From Delftia acidovorans (GTDB taxonomy: Bacteria; Pseudomonadota; Gammaproteobacteria; Burkholderiales; Burkholderiaceae_C): a stretch of 64,000 bases of DNA. The notes under the pieces are model-generated. The model worked only from the letters and a program-made list of their open reading frames with translations. It made no database searches and was not told the origin of the DNA. The translations under genes were made by a program, and so were the position numbers. The stretch spans positions 114,728-178,727 of the forward strand of contig JAITUC010000021.1 in the NCBI GenBank assembly GCA_031286585.1, written 5' to 3'. Of this stretch, positions 19,952 through 31,552 are shown one piece after another (position 1 is the stretch's first letter; each line of letters starts with the position of its first letter).

Positions 19952-20631
19952 GGTTGCTTCTCCGAAGTCGACGTCTTGGCCTGTGCCAGCACGGTGGGCT
20001 CAGCACCCAGCGCATTGAGCTTGAACTCGATCAGACGGCCATAGTCCACACCCTTGTCCAGCGCGGCATGGGCGCGCTGGTAGGCGTCAATGGCCTCGGC
20101 CTGCTTGCCCTGGGCCGCAAGAATGTCGCCGCGGCGATCGGCCACGATGCCGGCGAAGGATTCGGGCATGCTGCCTTCCAGCGCCTTGAGGGCCTCGTCG
20201 TACTGCTTTTGCTGCTCCAGCACGGCGCTCAGGCGCAGCTTGGCCAGGGCCTTGTAGCCTTCGTCGCCCTTGTCGGCCACCCAGCTCAGGGCGGCCTTGG
20301 CGTCATCGAGGCGGCCTTCATCGACAGCGGACTTGGCCAGCAGCAGACCGGCCTGGGCCGCCTGCGTGGTGCCTGCGTACTTGTCCTTGAGATCGGCGAA
20401 GGCCTGGCCGGCGCGAGCCGCGTCCTTGCCGGCCAGCGCCACGTCGACGGCATGCGCCAGAGCGGCAGCCTGCGTGGCCTGGCGCTTTTCCCAGTACTGG
20501 TAGCCGTTCCAGCCGGCAAAGCCGACGAAGATGACCACGAGCACGCCGGTGATCAACGTGCCCCAGGTATTCCAGAAATGCTTGAGCTGCTCTATCTGCT
20601 CTTGTTCTTCGAGATCGAAATGGTTTGCCAT
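19948..20631 (-). CDS. YfgM-like tetratricopeptide membrane protein
   Basis: A 227-residue inner-membrane protein (UPF0070/YfgM family, ancillary SecYEG translocon factor in E. coli). It has a cytosolic acidic N-terminus (MANHFDLEEQEQIEQLKHFW), one membrane helix (about 26-45) and periplasmic TPR-like repeats (about 60-205). Family members help hand substrates from the translocon to periplasmic chaperones. Placement between hisS and bamB is the conserved order. Its stop overlaps the TTG start of bamB. Confidence 0.92.
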   Translation of the reverse strand: MANHFDLEEQEQIEQLKHFWNTWGTLITGVLVVIFVGFAGWNGYQYWEKRQATQAAALAHAVDVALAGKDAARAGQAFADLKDKYAGTTQAAQAGLLLAKSAVDEGRLDDAKAALSWVADKGDEGYKALAKLRLSAVLEQQKQYDEALKALEGSMPESFAGIVADRRGDILAAQGKQAEAIDAYQRAHAALDKGVDYGRLIEFKLNALGAEPTVLAQAKTSTSEKQP

Positions 20632-20701
20632 GGATCGCCTGTGTCGCTTTATGTATGGAGGTCGCCGCTGGAGCGGACGCTTGAAAAGCTGCGGATGCTG
20701 G

Positions 20702-22057
20702 TCAGACCGCCGATTGTAGGGTGGCAGCCCATTGGGCCGCATCAGCCAGGGCTTGCTGCACCTGCTGCCCCGCGCCGTCGCGCAGAGACTTGACGGTGAC
20801 CAGGCCCTGCTGCAGCTCATCGGAGCCGAAGATCAGCGCGAAATGGGCGCCGCTGGCATCGGCCTTCTTGAACTGCGACTTCATGCTGCCCATGCCTTCG
20901 GCGCTGGCCGCGTGCATCTGCACGCGCACACCGGCGTCCCGCAACTGCTGCAGGGTGCGCAGCGCCACGGGCATGGCGGACACGTCGGGGACGATGGCGT
21001 AGGCATGCAGCGTGGGCGCGGGAATGTCGGTGCCCAGTTCCTTGACGAGTTCCAGCACGCGTTCCACGCCCAGCGCCCAGCCCACGGCAGGCGCGCTCTT
21101 GCCGCCTACCTGTTCGATCAGGTAGTCGTAGCGGCCGCCGGCGCAGATGGTGCCCTGCGAGCCCAGCATGTCGGTGATGAATTCGAACACCGTCAGGTTG
21201 TAGTAGTCCAGGCCGCGCACCAGGCGCGGGTTCACGGTCCAGGGCACGCCGTTGGCGTCCAGGATGGCCTTGAGCCCGTCGAAGTGGGCCAGCGAGCCCT
21301 CGCCCAGGAAGTCCAGCAGGCGCGGCGCGCCGTTGACCATTTCCTGCATGGCGGGGTTCTTGGTGTCCAGCACGCGCAGCGGGTTGCTGTACATGCGGCG
21401 CTTGGCCTCTTCGTCCATCACGTCCTGGTGCTGCTCCAGGTAAGCGATCAGGGCCTGGCGGTGTGCCTGGCGCTCCTCGGGCTGGCCCAGGCTGTTGATT
21501 TCCAGGCGCCACTGGGTCAGGCCCAGCTGCTTCCACAGGGAAACGGCCAGCATGATGAGTTCGGCATCGACATCGGGGCCGGCAAAGCCCAGGGCCTCGG
21601 CGCCGATCTGGTGGAACTGGCGGTAACGGCCGCGCTGCGGGCGCTCATGACGGAACATGGGGCCCATGTACCACATGCGCTTGCCGCCGTCGTACAGCAG
21701 ATTGTTCTCGATGGTGGCGCGCACCAGGCTGGCCGTGCCTTCGGGGCGAAGCGTCAGGCGCTCGCCGTTGAGCTTGTCCTCGAAGGAGTACATCTCCTTC
21801 TCGACAATGTCCGTCACCTCGCCGATGCCACGAACGAACAGCTGCGTATGCTCGACGATGGGCGTGCGCACGTTGCGGTAGGCAAAGCGCGCCATCAATT
21901 CACGCACTTGCGCTTCCAGCCATTCCCAGCGAGCGGACTCGGCGGGAAGAATGTCGTTCATGCCTTTGACGGCGGAGAGTTTTTCGGGTTTTGCCACGTT
22001 GTTCTCGTTCGAAGAATGCTCGGAAACAGGCGCTGACCCCGCTTTTTTCAGCCCCAT
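20702..22057 (-). CDS. hisS: Histidyl-tRNA synthetase
   Basis: Class II synthetase that charges tRNA-His. Visible motifs: motif 1 region with [11 protein letters not shown], motif 2 ([20 protein letters not shown]), the histidine A motif [15 protein letters not shown], motif 3 [13 protein letters not shown]...[10 protein letters not shown], and the C-terminal anticodon-binding domain. From ATG 22057 it has 451 residues, with an unusual Ser/Asn-rich N-terminal stretch of 20 residues before [20 protein letters not shown] at 21997 would give a 431-residue protein closer to the usual length, so the start is uncertain. Confidence 0.96.
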   Translation of the reverse strand: MGLKKAGSAPVSEHSSNENNVAKPEKLSAVKGMNDILPAESARWEWLEAQVRELMARFAYRNVRTPIVEHTQLFVRGIGEVTDIVEKEMYSFEDKLNGERLTLRPEGTASLVRATIENNLLYDGGKRMWYMGPMFRHERPQRGRYRQFHQIGAEALGFAGPDVDAELIMLAVSLWKQLGLTQWRLEINSLGQPEERQAHRQALIAYLEQHQDVMDEEAKRRMYSNPLRVLDTKNPAMQEMVNGAPRLLDFLGEGSLAHFDGLKAILDANGVPWTVNPRLVRGLDYYNLTVFEFITDMLGSQGTICAGGRYDYLIEQVGGKSAPAVGWALGVERVLELVKELGTDIPAPTLHAYAIVPDVSAMPVALRTLQQLRDAGVRVQMHAASAEGMGSMKSQFKKADASGAHFALIFGSDELQQGLVTVKSLRDGAGQQVQQALADAAQWAATLQSAV

Positions 22058-22146
22058 GCCCTCAACGCTGTTTCGCGTGAAAGTCAATGAGGCAAAGCGT
22101 GGTGCGCTATCTATTTTGCAATAACTGCAATGCCCGGCGCAGCCGC

Positions 22147-23432
<1,286 letters not shown>

Positions 23433-23436
<4 letters not shown>

Positions 23437-24428
23437 TTCACCTCAAAGCGGGCCACATTGTCGCGGGTGGTCTTGGCGACTTCCAGCAATTCACCACGCA
23501 CCCGCACCTCGGTGCCGCTGGCATTGCCGACGATGACCGACAGCGGCAGCGCGCCCTCGGCGCCAATGGATTCGCCGGCAGCCAGCGTCTTTTGCAGCAC
23601 CACGCGGCCGCTGGAGTCCTTGACCTGTACCCACGATTGTGCGTTGGCCTTCAAGACCAGCAGGCCACCAGGCGTTTGCGCCGCAGTGGCTGCCGATGCC
23701 GATGCTGCGCCATCGGCAGGCACATCGGCGGCAGGGGCTGTTGCAGCAGCAGGAGCGGCAGGCGTTGTGGTGGACGCAGGAGCCGGAACGGATGCCGCCG
23801 CAGGCGCTGAAGTTGCCGGTACAGATGCAGATGCAGCAGGCGCATCGGCCGGCGCCGTCGCCGCAGGCGCAGCGGGCTCCTGGGCGGCCACGGGCTCGGA
23901 CACGGTTCCTGCAGGCTGCACCAGGGCAGCGGCATCGGAGGCGCCGGCATGCGGTTCCTCGGCGCCGCCTTCATGCTTGGGCAGGAAGTACACGGCAGCG
24001 GCAGCGGCCAGCAGCAGCAGCACGATGATGGCCACCTTGCGTGAGCCGTTTTCACGTCCCAGCGGCGTTCCGGTGGCCTTGAAGGAGCGCTCCTTGAACG
24101 TGGCGTTGATGCTGCCGCGATCATCGGCCAGGCTCTTGAGCTGGGTGCGCGGCAGCAGGGCCAGCACCGGCGCCGAGTCCATGCGCAGCGTGCGGCAGAC
24201 GCTTTGCGCCAGGGCCCGCATGAAGACATGGTCCTGGAATGCGGCGTAGTCATCCGCCTCCAGCGCCTCCAGCTTGGGGGCTGGCACCTTGAGTGCCGCC
24301 GCCAGTCCGGCCAGAGACAGGCCCGCCGCCTCGCGCGCCTGTCGCAGCAGCGTGCCTGCCGTCATGGAAGTTTGTGCGTTCTCGCCTTGCGTACCTGCTT
24401 CGTCATGCACCGCCAACACCTCACTCAT
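23433..24428 (-). CDS. RodZ-like helix-turn-helix membrane protein (DUF4115)
   Basis: A 331-residue bitopic protein of the RodZ type, which links MreB to cell-wall growth. It has a cytosolic HTH_25 domain (about 20-90: [23 protein letters not shown]), a basic juxtamembrane stretch, one membrane helix (about 135-150, [18 protein letters not shown]), a long Ala/Pro/Thr-rich periplasmic linker (about 155-245) and a C-terminal DUF4115 beta domain ([18 protein letters not shown]). The start is ATG 24428, which overlaps the end of pilW by eight bases. The linker is the most repetitive part and probably varies between strains. Confidence 0.9.
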
Positions 24429-25281
24429 TGAATGCTCCACGCTCGTAGGCCAGCCATTGGCGGGACTCGGGGAAGCGCTGGTGCAGCTGGTCGGCCAGCT
24501 GCCGCATCGCTGCAGATTGCTGCAGCGCCCTCTCTATCTTGACGCCCAGCCACAGGCTTTCCGCATTCGACTGGGGACTGCTGTTCAGGCGCCGGATGTA
24601 GAACTGCGCCCTCTTGGCGTCGCCGCCCTGCAGCAACACGTTGCTCAGGTGGTAGGCGATCACCGGGTTGGCGGGATCGAGCTCATAGCCCTTGAGCAGC
24701 GCCTGCTGGGCCTCGGCCAGCAGGCCGGCCTGCTGCAGGCACAGGCCCTTGGCCATCCAGGTCTTGGGGCGCTCCAGGTAGCCGGGCTGGGCCAGGGCCT
24801 TGTCCAGCCATTCCTGGGCTTGCGCGTATTGCTTGCGCTGGCACAGCAGCCAGCCGTAGTTGTGCTGCAGGTCGCCGTCCTGGGGACGCAGCGACATCGC
24901 CTTGCGCAGGCTGGCGTCGGCCTGGTCCCAGTCCTGGTTGCGCATGTAGATCAGGGCCAGCAGGCCGTAGCCGTCGGCGGAACTGGGGTCGGAGGCCAGC
25001 GCCTGGTTCACCTCTTCCAGGGCCACATCGATGCGGCCGGCCTGGAAATAGGAAGCCGCCAGCTCCAGGCGGATGCTTGCGCGGCGGCGGGGGTCGGCCT
25101 CGGCGGCGGAAGCCATCGAGGCATTGGAGACGGAGGAAGCGTTGCCGGAGCCAGAATTCGTCGGGGGCACCAAAGGCTGCTTGCCTGCGCAGCCCGCCAA
25201 GAAAAGAACCAGCGCGGGCAGTGCCCAGCGCACGCCTGTACCGATATCCCCCGTTCGCAGCCGCCGAGCCACTGACTTCAT
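24421..25281 (-). CDS. pilW: Type IV pilus biogenesis/stability lipoprotein PilW (PilF)
   Basis: Outer-membrane TPR lipoprotein that helps assemble the PilQ secretin. The 286-residue protein has a lipoprotein signal with lipobox LAGC (Cys near 31), a Ser/Asn-rich spacer, then about six TPR repeats (for example NQALASDPSSADGYGLLALIYM and SLRPQDGDLQHNYGWLLCQ). The start is ATG 25281 with AGGA upstream. Its position between rlmN and rodZ is conserved. Other pilus genes are not in the window. Confidence 0.92.
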   Translation of the reverse strand: MKSVARRLRTGDIGTGVRWALPALVLFLAGCAGKQPLVPPTNSGSGNASSVSNASMASAAEADPRRRASIRLELAASYFQAGRIDVALEEVNQALASDPSSADGYGLLALIYMRNQDWDQADASLRKAMSLRPQDGDLQHNYGWLLCQRKQYAQAQEWLDKALAQPGYLERPKTWMAKGLCLQQAGLLAEAQQALLKGYELDPANPVIAYHLSNVLLQGGDAKRAQFYIRRLNSSPQSNAESLWLGVKIERALQQSAAMRQLADQLHQRFPESRQWLAYERGAFNE

Positions 25282-25330
25282 GAACTGTCCTTTGTTCCGT
25301 CGGGGCATGCCAGGCATGCCCCAGGTCTTC

Positions 25331-26455
25331 TCAAGGCACCTGCTTGAGAACAATGGTGCGCTGCCTGGCCATGCGCTCGGCAGCGCGCGTGCGGTCCTTG
25401 ACATCGCCAGCCAGCTGTCCGCAGGCTGCGTCGATGTCGTCGCCACGTGTCTTGCGCACCGTGGTCACGATGCCGGCATTGCTCAGCAGGCTGGCGAACT
25501 CCGTCACCCGCGCTGCGGGTGAACGCAGCAGCCCCGAGGCCGGGAAGGGATTGAACGGAATCAGGTTGAACTTGCACCAGCTGCGGCCATCGCCACGCGC
25601 GCGGACCAACTCTATCAGTTGGCGCGCATGCTCAGGCTGGTCATTGACGCCATCGAGCATGCAGTATTCGAACGTGATGAAGTCACGGGGCGCGAATTCC
25701 AGGTAGCGCTCGCAGGCATCGAGCAGCTCGTGGATGGGGTACTTGCGGTTCAACGGCACCAGCGGGTCGCGCAGCTCGTCATTGGGCGCATGCAGCGACA
25801 CGGCCATGGCCACGGCGCAGTCCTGGGACAGCCGGTCGATCATCGGCACCACGCCCGAGGTGGACACGGTCACGCGGCGGCGCGAGAGGCCGTAGCCATG
25901 GTCATCGAGCATGGCGCGCAGCGCGGGCACCAGGGCCGTGTAGTTCTGCAGCGGCTCGCCCATGCCCATCATCACCACGTTGGAGATGACGCGCTCGCCA
26001 CCCGTGCCCAGGCGCTTGCGCAGCGCATGCTCGGCATACCACAGCTGGGCCAGGATCTCGCCCGTGCTGAGGTTGCGGCTGAATCCCTGGTGACCCGTGG
26101 AGCAGAAACGGCAGCCCACGGCGCAGCCCGCCTGGGACGACACGCACAGCGTGCCCCGGTCATCTTCGGGAATGAAAACGGCTTCGACGGCATCGCCGCC
26201 CCCCACGTCGAACAGCCACTTGACTGTTCCATCGGCAGACACATGCTCGGTCAGAACCGGCAGGGCCGTGATGTGGGCACACGCCTTGAGCTTTTCGCGC
26301 AGGGACTTGGCCAGATCGCTCATCTGGTCGAAGTCGCTGGCGCCTCGCTGGTGGATCCAGCGGAACAGCTGCGTCGCGCGGAAACGCTTCTCGCCGAGTT
26401 GCTCGCAGTAAGCGGCAAGTCCGTCGAGATCAAAATCTAGCAAATTGGTATTCAT
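25331..26455 (-). CDS. rlmN: Dual-specificity RNA methyltransferase RlmN
   Basis: Radical SAM enzyme that makes 2-methyladenosine at 23S rRNA A2503 and tRNA A37. The 374-residue protein carries the CxxxCxxC cluster motif (CAVGCRFC), the GMGEPLQNY motif, [10 protein letters not shown], and the methyl-carrier Cys region near the C-terminus ([15 protein letters not shown]). The start is ATG 26455 (MNTNLLDFD). A structured intergenic element (26487-26539) precedes it. It lies between ndk and pilW in the conserved order. Confidence 0.97.
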   Translation of the reverse strand: MNTNLLDFDLDGLAAYCEQLGEKRFRATQLFRWIHQRGASDFDQMSDLAKSLREKLKACAHITALPVLTEHVSADGTVKWLFDVGGGDAVEAVFIPEDDRGTLCVSSQAGCAVGCRFCSTGHQGFSRNLSTGEILAQLWYAEHALRKRLGTGGERVISNVVMMGMGEPLQNYTALVPALRAMLDDHGYGLSRRRVTVSTSGVVPMIDRLSQDCAVAMAVSLHAPNDELRDPLVPLNRKYPIHELLDACERYLEFAPRDFITFEYCMLDGVNDQPEHARQLIELVRARGDGRSWCKFNLIPFNPFPASGLLRSPAARVTEFASLLSNAGIVTTVRKTRGDDIDAACGQLAGDVKDRTRAAERMARQRTIVLKQVP

Positions 26456-26486
26456 GTCGGCAGGCCGGTGCCACGCCGCTCTCGGC

Positions 26487-26539
26487 TCTTCCGCGGCAGG
26501 CACGGCCTGCACCGGACAGACCATGACGGCCGCGGAAGA
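26487..26539 (-). promoter_or_regulatory. Structured RNA-like element between ndk and rlmN
   Basis: The 11-base arms TCTTCCGCGGC (26487-26497) and GCCGCGGAAGA (26529-26539) are perfectly complementary. Between them is a smaller hairpin, GCAGGC-ACG-GCCTGC (26496-26510), sharing two bases with the outer arm. The element fills the gap from the ndk stop to just before rlmN. No T-run follows, so it is unlike a simple terminator; it could be an mRNA processing or leader structure. Role is inferred. Confidence 0.5.
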
Positions 26540-26547
26540 CGCGGGGA

Positions 26548-26973
26548 TTAGCGCGAGTAGACGTTCATGCCGGGGAAGAAGAAAGCCACTTCCACGGCTG
26601 CAGTTTCAGCGGCGTCAGAGCCGTGCACGGCGTTGGCGTCGATGCTGTCGGCGAAGTCGGCGCGGATCGTGCCCTTCTCAGCCTTCTTGGGGTCGGTGGC
26701 GCCCATCAGTTCGCGGTTCTTCAGGATGGCGTTCTCGCCTTCCAGAGCCTGGATCATCACGGGGCCGGAGACCATGAAGTCCACCAGGTCCTTGAAGAAG
26801 GGACGCTCCTTGTGGACGCCGTAGAACTGCTCGGCTTCGCCGCGCGACAGGTGCACCATCTTGGCAGCGATGACCTTCAGGCCAGCGCCTTCGAAGCGTG
26901 CGTAGATCTGGCCGATCACGTTCTTGGCAACGGCGTCGGGCTTGATGATGGAAAGAGTGCGTTCGATGGCCAT
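26548..26973 (-). CDS. ndk: Nucleoside diphosphate kinase
   Basis: Balances nucleoside triphosphate pools by moving phosphate through an active-site His. The 141-residue protein matches the family in length and shows the N-terminal [18 protein letters not shown], the VMVSGPV-like segment ([14 protein letters not shown]), [18 protein letters not shown] and the catalytic His in [12 protein letters not shown] near 117. ATG at 26973. The 168 bases upstream, to rluB, contain an inverted repeat at 27008-27022. Confidence 0.97.
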   Translation of the reverse strand: MAIERTLSIIKPDAVAKNVIGQIYARFEGAGLKVIAAKMVHLSRGEAEQFYGVHKERPFFKDLVDFMVSGPVMIQALEGENAILKNRELMGATDPKKAEKGTIRADFADSIDANAVHGSDAAETAAVEVAFFFPGMNVYSR

Positions 26974-27007
26974 TTGAATGGTTCCTAATCAGGGTTACTA
27001 TGGATTT

Positions 27008-27022
27008 TTGTCAATTGGACAA
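27008..27022. promoter_or_regulatory. Inverted repeat upstream of ndk
   Basis: TTGTC-AATTG-GACAA, a perfect 5-bp dyad 35 to 49 bases before the ndk start. On the minus strand it includes TTGACA-like sequence that could serve as a -35 box. Possible operator or promoter part; no regulator is identified. Confidence 0.35.
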
Positions 27023-27141
27023 AACCGTTGATTCTAGCTGTGCCATCAAAGTCCTTGATGACATGGTGCTGCCAAATGGCAGACTTGCAGGGCGGGCCGA
27101 CTGCCGCTGGAGAACCAGGAGGCGGTCGGCCCGGCCGCCTT

Positions 27142-28545
27142 TCAGCGGCGTCCTCCCGGCTTGCGCTTGGCGTTCTGGCGTACACGCGACAGGCTGTCGG
27201 AGCCGATGTAGCCCACCGATGTACGCATCGGATCGGGCTGCTGGCTGCCGCCGCCCTTGCCCCGCCCGCCTGCGCCGCCCTGCCCCCTGCCCTGTCCCTG
27301 GCCACCGTCAGCCTTGCCCCCCTTGGCGGCAGGCTTGGCACGCGGGCCGTCGAGCATGGCGTTGGGCGCCGGGCGATTGCCGTCGAAGTAGCGGGCGCCG
27401 CCTTCGCGGCGAACGGTGTTGCGGTCGGCCGGGCCACCGCGGCGGCCTCCGGCCGGGGACCTGGGTGCAGCGGGCGCACGCGCCTGCATGCCGGCCGCCG
27501 AAGCCAGGGACTGGATATCGGCTTGGTCCAGCTCCACCCAGGCGCCGCGCTTGAGGCCGCGCGGCAGCACCATGGCGCCGTAGCGGATGCGGATCAGCCG
27601 GCTCACGGCATGGCCCACCGCCTCGAACATGCGGCGCACTTCGCGGTTGCGGCCTTCGGAGATGGTCACGCGGTACCAGCAGTTGGCACCTTCGCCACCA
27701 CCGTCCTCAATGGAGCCGAAGGCGGCCACGCCGTCTTCCAGCTGCACGCCGTCGATCAGGCGCTGCTTTTCTTCCTTGCTGAGTGCGCCCAGCACACGGG
27801 CTGCGTATTCGCGCTCCAGGCCGAAGCGCGGGTGCATCAGGGAGTTGGCCAGCTCGCCCGAGCTGGTGAACAGCAGCAGGCCTTCGGTGTTCAGGTCCAG
27901 GCGGCCCACCGATTGCCATTTGCCATGCTGCAGGCGAGGCAGCTTGCGAAACACCGTGGGGCGGTTTTGCGGGTCGTCGTGCGTGACGACCTCGCCCACG
28001 GGCTTGTGATAGGCGATGACGCGCGCCGGCGGCGGATCGATGCGAAAGCGGATGGGTTGGCCATTGACCTTGATCTGGTCGCCGAACTGGATGCGCTGGC
28101 CCACGTGGGCAGGCTCGTTGTTGACCGAGATGCGGCCTTCCAGAATGAGCTGCTCCATTTCGAGGCGCGATCCCAGCCCGGCCTGGGCCAGCACCTTGTG
28201 CAGCTTGGGCGAATCGACCTGGGGCAGCAGCACGCGCTTGGCAGGCGCGGCATCGTCGCGTTCTTCAGCGGCGTCGAGTTCACCCGAGATGACGTCCGCA
28301 AAACCGTAGCCTTCGACAGACCCTGAGTCGCTTGACTCTGATGCATCAGCCGTCACCAGCTCTTGCACGGGGTCTCCGGCATGCTCCGCCTCGGCAGCCG
28401 GACGCGGCTTGCGCACAGGCTTGGCGCCGGGCCGCGAGCCGGCCTTGGGAGCGCGCGAGCGCGCGGGGCGGGCCTTGCGCTGTGCGCCGGCCTCATCGGA
28501 CGCCGGCTGGGCGTCCTGGTCTTTGGAGATATCACTACCCGTCAT
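27142..28545 (-). CDS. rluB: 23S rRNA pseudouridine synthase RluB-type
   Basis: Converts a uridine in 23S rRNA (2605 in E. coli) to pseudouridine. The 467-residue protein has a Lys/Arg/Ala-rich N-terminal extension (about 10-60), an S4 RNA-binding domain (about 98-145, [23 protein letters not shown]), the RsuA-family catalytic core with the Asp in [15 protein letters not shown], and a long Gly/Arg/Lys-rich tail (about 380-467) with RGG-like repeats. Both low-complexity ends are typical of betaproteobacterial RluB and probably bind RNA. Its start overlaps the scpB stop by four bases. Confidence 0.93.
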   Translation of the reverse strand: MTGSDISKDQDAQPASDEAGAQRKARPARSRAPKAGSRPGAKPVRKPRPAAEAEHAGDPVQELVTADASESSDSGSVEGYGFADVISGELDAAEERDDAAPAKRVLLPQVDSPKLHKVLAQAGLGSRLEMEQLILEGRISVNNEPAHVGQRIQFGDQIKVNGQPIRFRIDPPPARVIAYHKPVGEVVTHDDPQNRPTVFRKLPRLQHGKWQSVGRLDLNTEGLLLFTSSGELANSLMHPRFGLEREYAARVLGALSKEEKQRLIDGVQLEDGVAAFGSIEDGGGEGANCWYRVTISEGRNREVRRMFEAVGHAVSRLIRIRYGAMVLPRGLKRGAWVELDQADIQSLASAAGMQARAPAAPRSPAGGRRGGPADRNTVRREGGARYFDGNRPAPNAMLDGPRAKPAAKGGKADGGQGQGRGQGGAGGRGKGGGSQQPDPMRTSVGYIGSDSLSRVRQNAKRKPGGRR

Positions 28546-29480
28546 GGCTTTCCTTCTTCGGCCTGCTTTGCAGCGCCGTCCGTATCCGTTGTGTCTGTCG
28601 TATTCGCTGTATGCGCCGTGTCCGCCGCATCCGAAGTATTCGCGGCACTCGCGGCATCTGCCTCATCCGCCGCCTCAGCCTCGCTCAAGTGCGCTTCAGG
28701 CAAGAGGACGGCAAGAGCGCCGTCTTCCCCATCCCCGACCGGCACCGGCTGATCCGGCTCATCGGTCTGCAGCGGGACCTGGTCCAGCAACTCCTGGCCC
28801 ATTTCCTGACCTGCTCCCTGATCCGCTTCCTGCGCCCCGTGGACTGGCGGCACGTCCTCAGGACCCCAGCCTTCGGTGGGCGGTGCGTCGCCGGCTGGCA
28901 AGGACTCTTCCACCGCAGGCGGCTGTGCATCCGACTCTTCCAGCGCCTTGAACAGGCTTTGCTGGGATTCGGGCTCTTCCAGCATGGGCAACTGGTCCAG
29001 CGACTGCAGGCCCAGGTCGTCCAGAAACTGGCGCGTGGTGGCGAACAAGGACGGCCGGCCCACGGTTTCCCGGTGGCCAATGACCTCGATCCAGCCCCGG
29101 TCTTCCAGTTGCTTGATCAGCAGGCTGTTGACCGTCACGCCGCGTATGTCCTCGATGTCGCCACGCGTCACTGGCTGGCGGTAGGCGATGATCGCCAGCG
29201 TCTCCAGGGTCGCGCGGGTGTAGCGTGGCGGCTTTTCGGGATGCAGGCGGTCCAGATAGACCCGCATCTCGGGCCGGCTCTGGAAGCGCCATCCAGACGC
29301 CACCTGCACCAGTTCCACGCCCTTTTGCGCCCAGTCTTTCTGCAGGTCCAGCAGCAGGTCCTTCAGCGTGTCGGAGCCCAGCACGTCATCGAACAGCGAG
29401 CGCAGCTCACGCAGCGTGACAGGCTGCGGCGCGCAGATCAATGCAGTTTCCAGGACCCGCTTGGCATCTACCGTATTCAT
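28542..29480 (-). CDS. scpB: Segregation and condensation protein ScpB
   Basis: Winged-helix kleisin-partner protein of the SMC-ScpAB condensin. The 312-residue protein has the ScpB core in its first 180 residues ([23 protein letters not shown] and [37 protein letters not shown]), followed by a long acidic tail (about 190-312) with Asp/Ala/Thr repeats. The core is normal; the tail is much longer than in most ScpB (about 190-200 residues). scpA is not in the window. The scpB-rluB pairing is common. Confidence 0.93.
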   Translation of the reverse strand: MNTVDAKRVLETALICAPQPVTLRELRSLFDDVLGSDTLKDLLLDLQKDWAQKGVELVQVASGWRFQSRPEMRVYLDRLHPEKPPRYTRATLETLAIIAYRQPVTRGDIEDIRGVTVNSLLIKQLEDRGWIEVIGHRETVGRPSLFATTRQFLDDLGLQSLDQLPMLEEPESQQSLFKALEESDAQPPAVEESLPAGDAPPTEGWGPEDVPPVHGAQEADQGAGQEMGQELLDQVPLQTDEPDQPVPVGDGEDGALAVLLPEAHLSEAEAADEADAASAANTSDAADTAHTANTTDTTDTDGAAKQAEEGKP

Positions 29481-29590
29481 GGCTCAGCGTCTCGGGAACA
29501 AAGGCGCGCGTGCCACCAGAGGTGGCAGCCAGGGTGCGCCGAATCAAAGAAGAGGAAGCAAGCGCTCCACGGATGCCATGCGAGAGATGG

Positions 29591-30661
29591 TCAGAGGCTT
29601 TCGGCGGGATTGTAGCTCAGCCCCCAATTTTCCAGCGCCTGGGCCATATCGGGCGGCAGGGGCGCGCGCAGCACCAGGGCCTGGCCTGTCATCGGATGGG
29701 TAAAGGCCAGCCGGAAGGCGTGCAGCGCCTGGCGCGTCATGCCGCCAGCCTCCTTGCCGCCGTAGACGGCATCGGCCACCAACGGGTGGCCCAGCGAGGC
29801 CATGTGCACGCGGATCTGGTGGGTGCGGCCCGTGTGCAGCGTGCAGCGCACCAGGCTGACTTCCTCGTTGCCGGCCAGCAGATCGATGTCGGTGCGCGCG
29901 GTCTTGCCCGCATGCTGTGCCAGATCGACCACGGCCATGCGCAGGCGGTTGCGCGGGTCGCGGCCGATGGGCGCATCGACCTCGCGGCGCTTGCGCGGGC
30001 CCCAGGCCTTGTGGGCCAGCGCCAGGTACTGGCGGCTGACATCGCGCGCGGCGATCATGGCCACCAGCGCGTCCATGGCGGCGCGGCTGCGCGCCACCAC
30101 CATGAGCCCGCTGGTGTCCTTGTCCAGGCGGTGGACGATGCCGGCGCGCGGCACCTCGCGCGCCTTGGGGTCGCGTCCCAGCAGGCCGTTGAGCAGGGTT
30201 CCCGTCCAATTGCCCGGGGCCGGGTGCACGACCAGGCCAGCCGGCTTGTTGACGACCAGCAGGTGCTCGTCCTCGTACACCACGTCCAGCGCCATGTCTT
30301 CGGGCTGGAAGGCCATGCTCTGCTGCGTGGGCCGCATCTCCAGCACCATCCGGTCGCCGGCAGCCACCTTGGTGGCCGGCTTGACCAGCACGCGCCCGTT
30401 GAGCGTGACCGCGCCCTGCGCCAGCAGTTGCTGCAGATAGCTGCGGGAGAACTCGGCCACGCATTCGGCCAGCACCTTGTCGGCGCGCAGGCCGTGCTGG
30501 GCCGGCGGCACGGTGATCTCGCGCAGCTCGGCTGCAGCGGTCTCGACCTCGCCGCCTTCGGCTTCGTCCTCGACCGGGTCCCACGGCGATTCGCCGGGCG
30601 CAGAAGAAACAAGCCCCTGCGGGGCAGGGGCTTGTCCGGTTTGCCTGGTGCTGCGGCTCAT
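29591..30661 (-). CDS. rluD: 23S rRNA pseudouridine synthase RluD-type
   Basis: Makes pseudouridines in helix 69 of 23S rRNA. The 356-residue protein has an S4 domain (about 58-105, GLRADKVLAECVAEFSRSYLQQLLAQGAVTLNG) and the RluA-family catalytic motif HRLDKDTSGLMVVARS. The first 45 residues are a poorly conserved extension. The ATG at 30661 overlaps the nlpD stop by one base (TGATG). However, a strong terminator-like hairpin lies within this N-terminal extension (30609-30635), so the real start might be downstream, near residue 19 or later. Confidence 0.93.
   Translation of the reverse strand: MSRSTRQTGQAPAPQGLVSSAPGESPWDPVEDEAEGGEVETAAAELREITVPPAQHGLRADKVLAECVAEFSRSYLQQLLAQGAVTLNGRVLVKPATKVAAGDRMVLEMRPTQQSMAFQPEDMALDVVYEDEHLLVVNKPAGLVVHPAPGNWTGTLLNGLLGRDPKAREVPRAGIVHRLDKDTSGLMVVARSRAAMDALVAMIAARDVSRQYLALAHKAWGPRKRREVDAPIGRDPRNRLRMAVVDLAQHAGKTARTDIDLLAGNEEVSLVRCTLHTGRTHQIRVHMASLGHPLVADAVYGGKEAGGMTRQALHAFRLAFTHPMTGQALVLRAPLPPDMAQALENWGLSYNPAESL
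30609..30635 (-). terminator. Terminator-like hairpin inside the start of rluD
   Basis: Perfect 12-bp stem ACAAGCCCCTGC / GCAGGGGCTTGT with a 3-base loop, followed on the minus strand by TTCTTC. It begins 26 bases past the nlpD stop, where an nlpD terminator would be expected, but the annotated rluD frame runs through it. Confidence 0.6.
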
Positions 30662-31539
30662 CAGCGCGAAGGCAGGTAGCGCGAAGGATCGACAGGCTTG
30701 CCCTGGCGACGCACCTCGAAGTGCAGCTTCACGCGGTCCGCGTCGGTGCTGCCCATCTCGGCGATCTTCTGGCCCTTGCGGACGGTCTGGTCTTCCTTGA
30801 CCAGCAGCGTCTGGTTGTGCGCGTAGGCCGTGAGGTAGGTGTTGTTGTGCTTGAGGATGATCAGGTTGCCATAGCCACGCAGGCCGGCGCCGGCATAGAC
30901 CACGCGGCCATCGGCAGCGGCCATCACGGGATCGCCGGCCTTGCCTGCGATGTCGTAGCCCTTGTTGCGCGCCTCGTCGAAGCCGGCGATCAGGCTGCCC
31001 GATGCAGGCCAGATGAAGTCCACATCGTCGGCGCCCTTGCCGGCTGCGGGCGCAGGGGCGGGTGCCGGGGTCGGTGCCGGTGCAGGCGTTGCCGTGGAAC
31101 TGCCCGACGATGCCACGGGTGGCAGCGGCGTTGCCACCACGGGCGAGCCGCTGGGCGTGGAGGAGGCGGTGGACGAGGGGCGCGTGCCGACGCTGTCCGA
31201 GCTGGTCGGCGGCACGACACGCACCACCTGTCCGACTTCGATCAGGTTGGGGTTCTCCAGATTGTTCCAGCGCGCGATGTCCTTCCAGCTCTGGCCGGTT
31301 TCCAGGCCGATGCGGATCAGCGTGTCGCCGGGCTTGATCGTGTAGTAGCCGGGCTTGCCGGCGTTTTCGACGCCGGGCAGCGGCTTGACGGCTGCCGACG
31401 GCGAGGAAGAGGTGGAGGAGGTGGTGGTCGTTCCACGGTCCTCCACGGGAGCCCTGTTCACTTGGGATGTGCAGCCTGCCAGAACCATGCCGGCCAGCAC
31501 CACCGTTCCCCAAGCCCCAAGACTTCGCGATACCAACAT
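30661..31539 (-). CDS. nlpD: NlpD-type LysM/M23 lipoprotein, amidase activator
   Basis: Outer-membrane lipoprotein that activates AmiC during cell separation. The 292-residue protein has lipobox LAGC (Cys near 23), a LysM domain (about 65-110: GYYTIKPGDTLIRIGLETGQSW), a Pro/Ala/Ser-rich linker (about 118-175) and a LytM/M23 domain (about 180-290). The LytM metal site is degenerate, as in E. coli NlpD: NKGYDIAG replaces HxGxDIA and KLHFEV lacks the first His of HxH. It is therefore an activator, not a peptidase. It follows pcm-surE. Confidence 0.93.
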   Translation of the reverse strand: MLVSRSLGAWGTVVLAGMVLAGCTSQVNRAPVEDRGTTTTSSTSSSPSAAVKPLPGVENAGKPGYYTIKPGDTLIRIGLETGQSWKDIARWNNLENPNLIEVGQVVRVVPPTSSDSVGTRPSSTASSTPSGSPVVATPLPPVASSGSSTATPAPAPTPAPAPAPAAGKGADDVDFIWPASGSLIAGFDEARNKGYDIAGKAGDPVMAAADGRVVYAGAGLRGYGNLIILKHNNTYLTAYAHNQTLLVKEDQTVRKGQKIAEMGSTDADRVKLHFEVRRQGKPVDPSRYLPSR

Positions 31540-31552
31540 AAGTTATTCCCTT

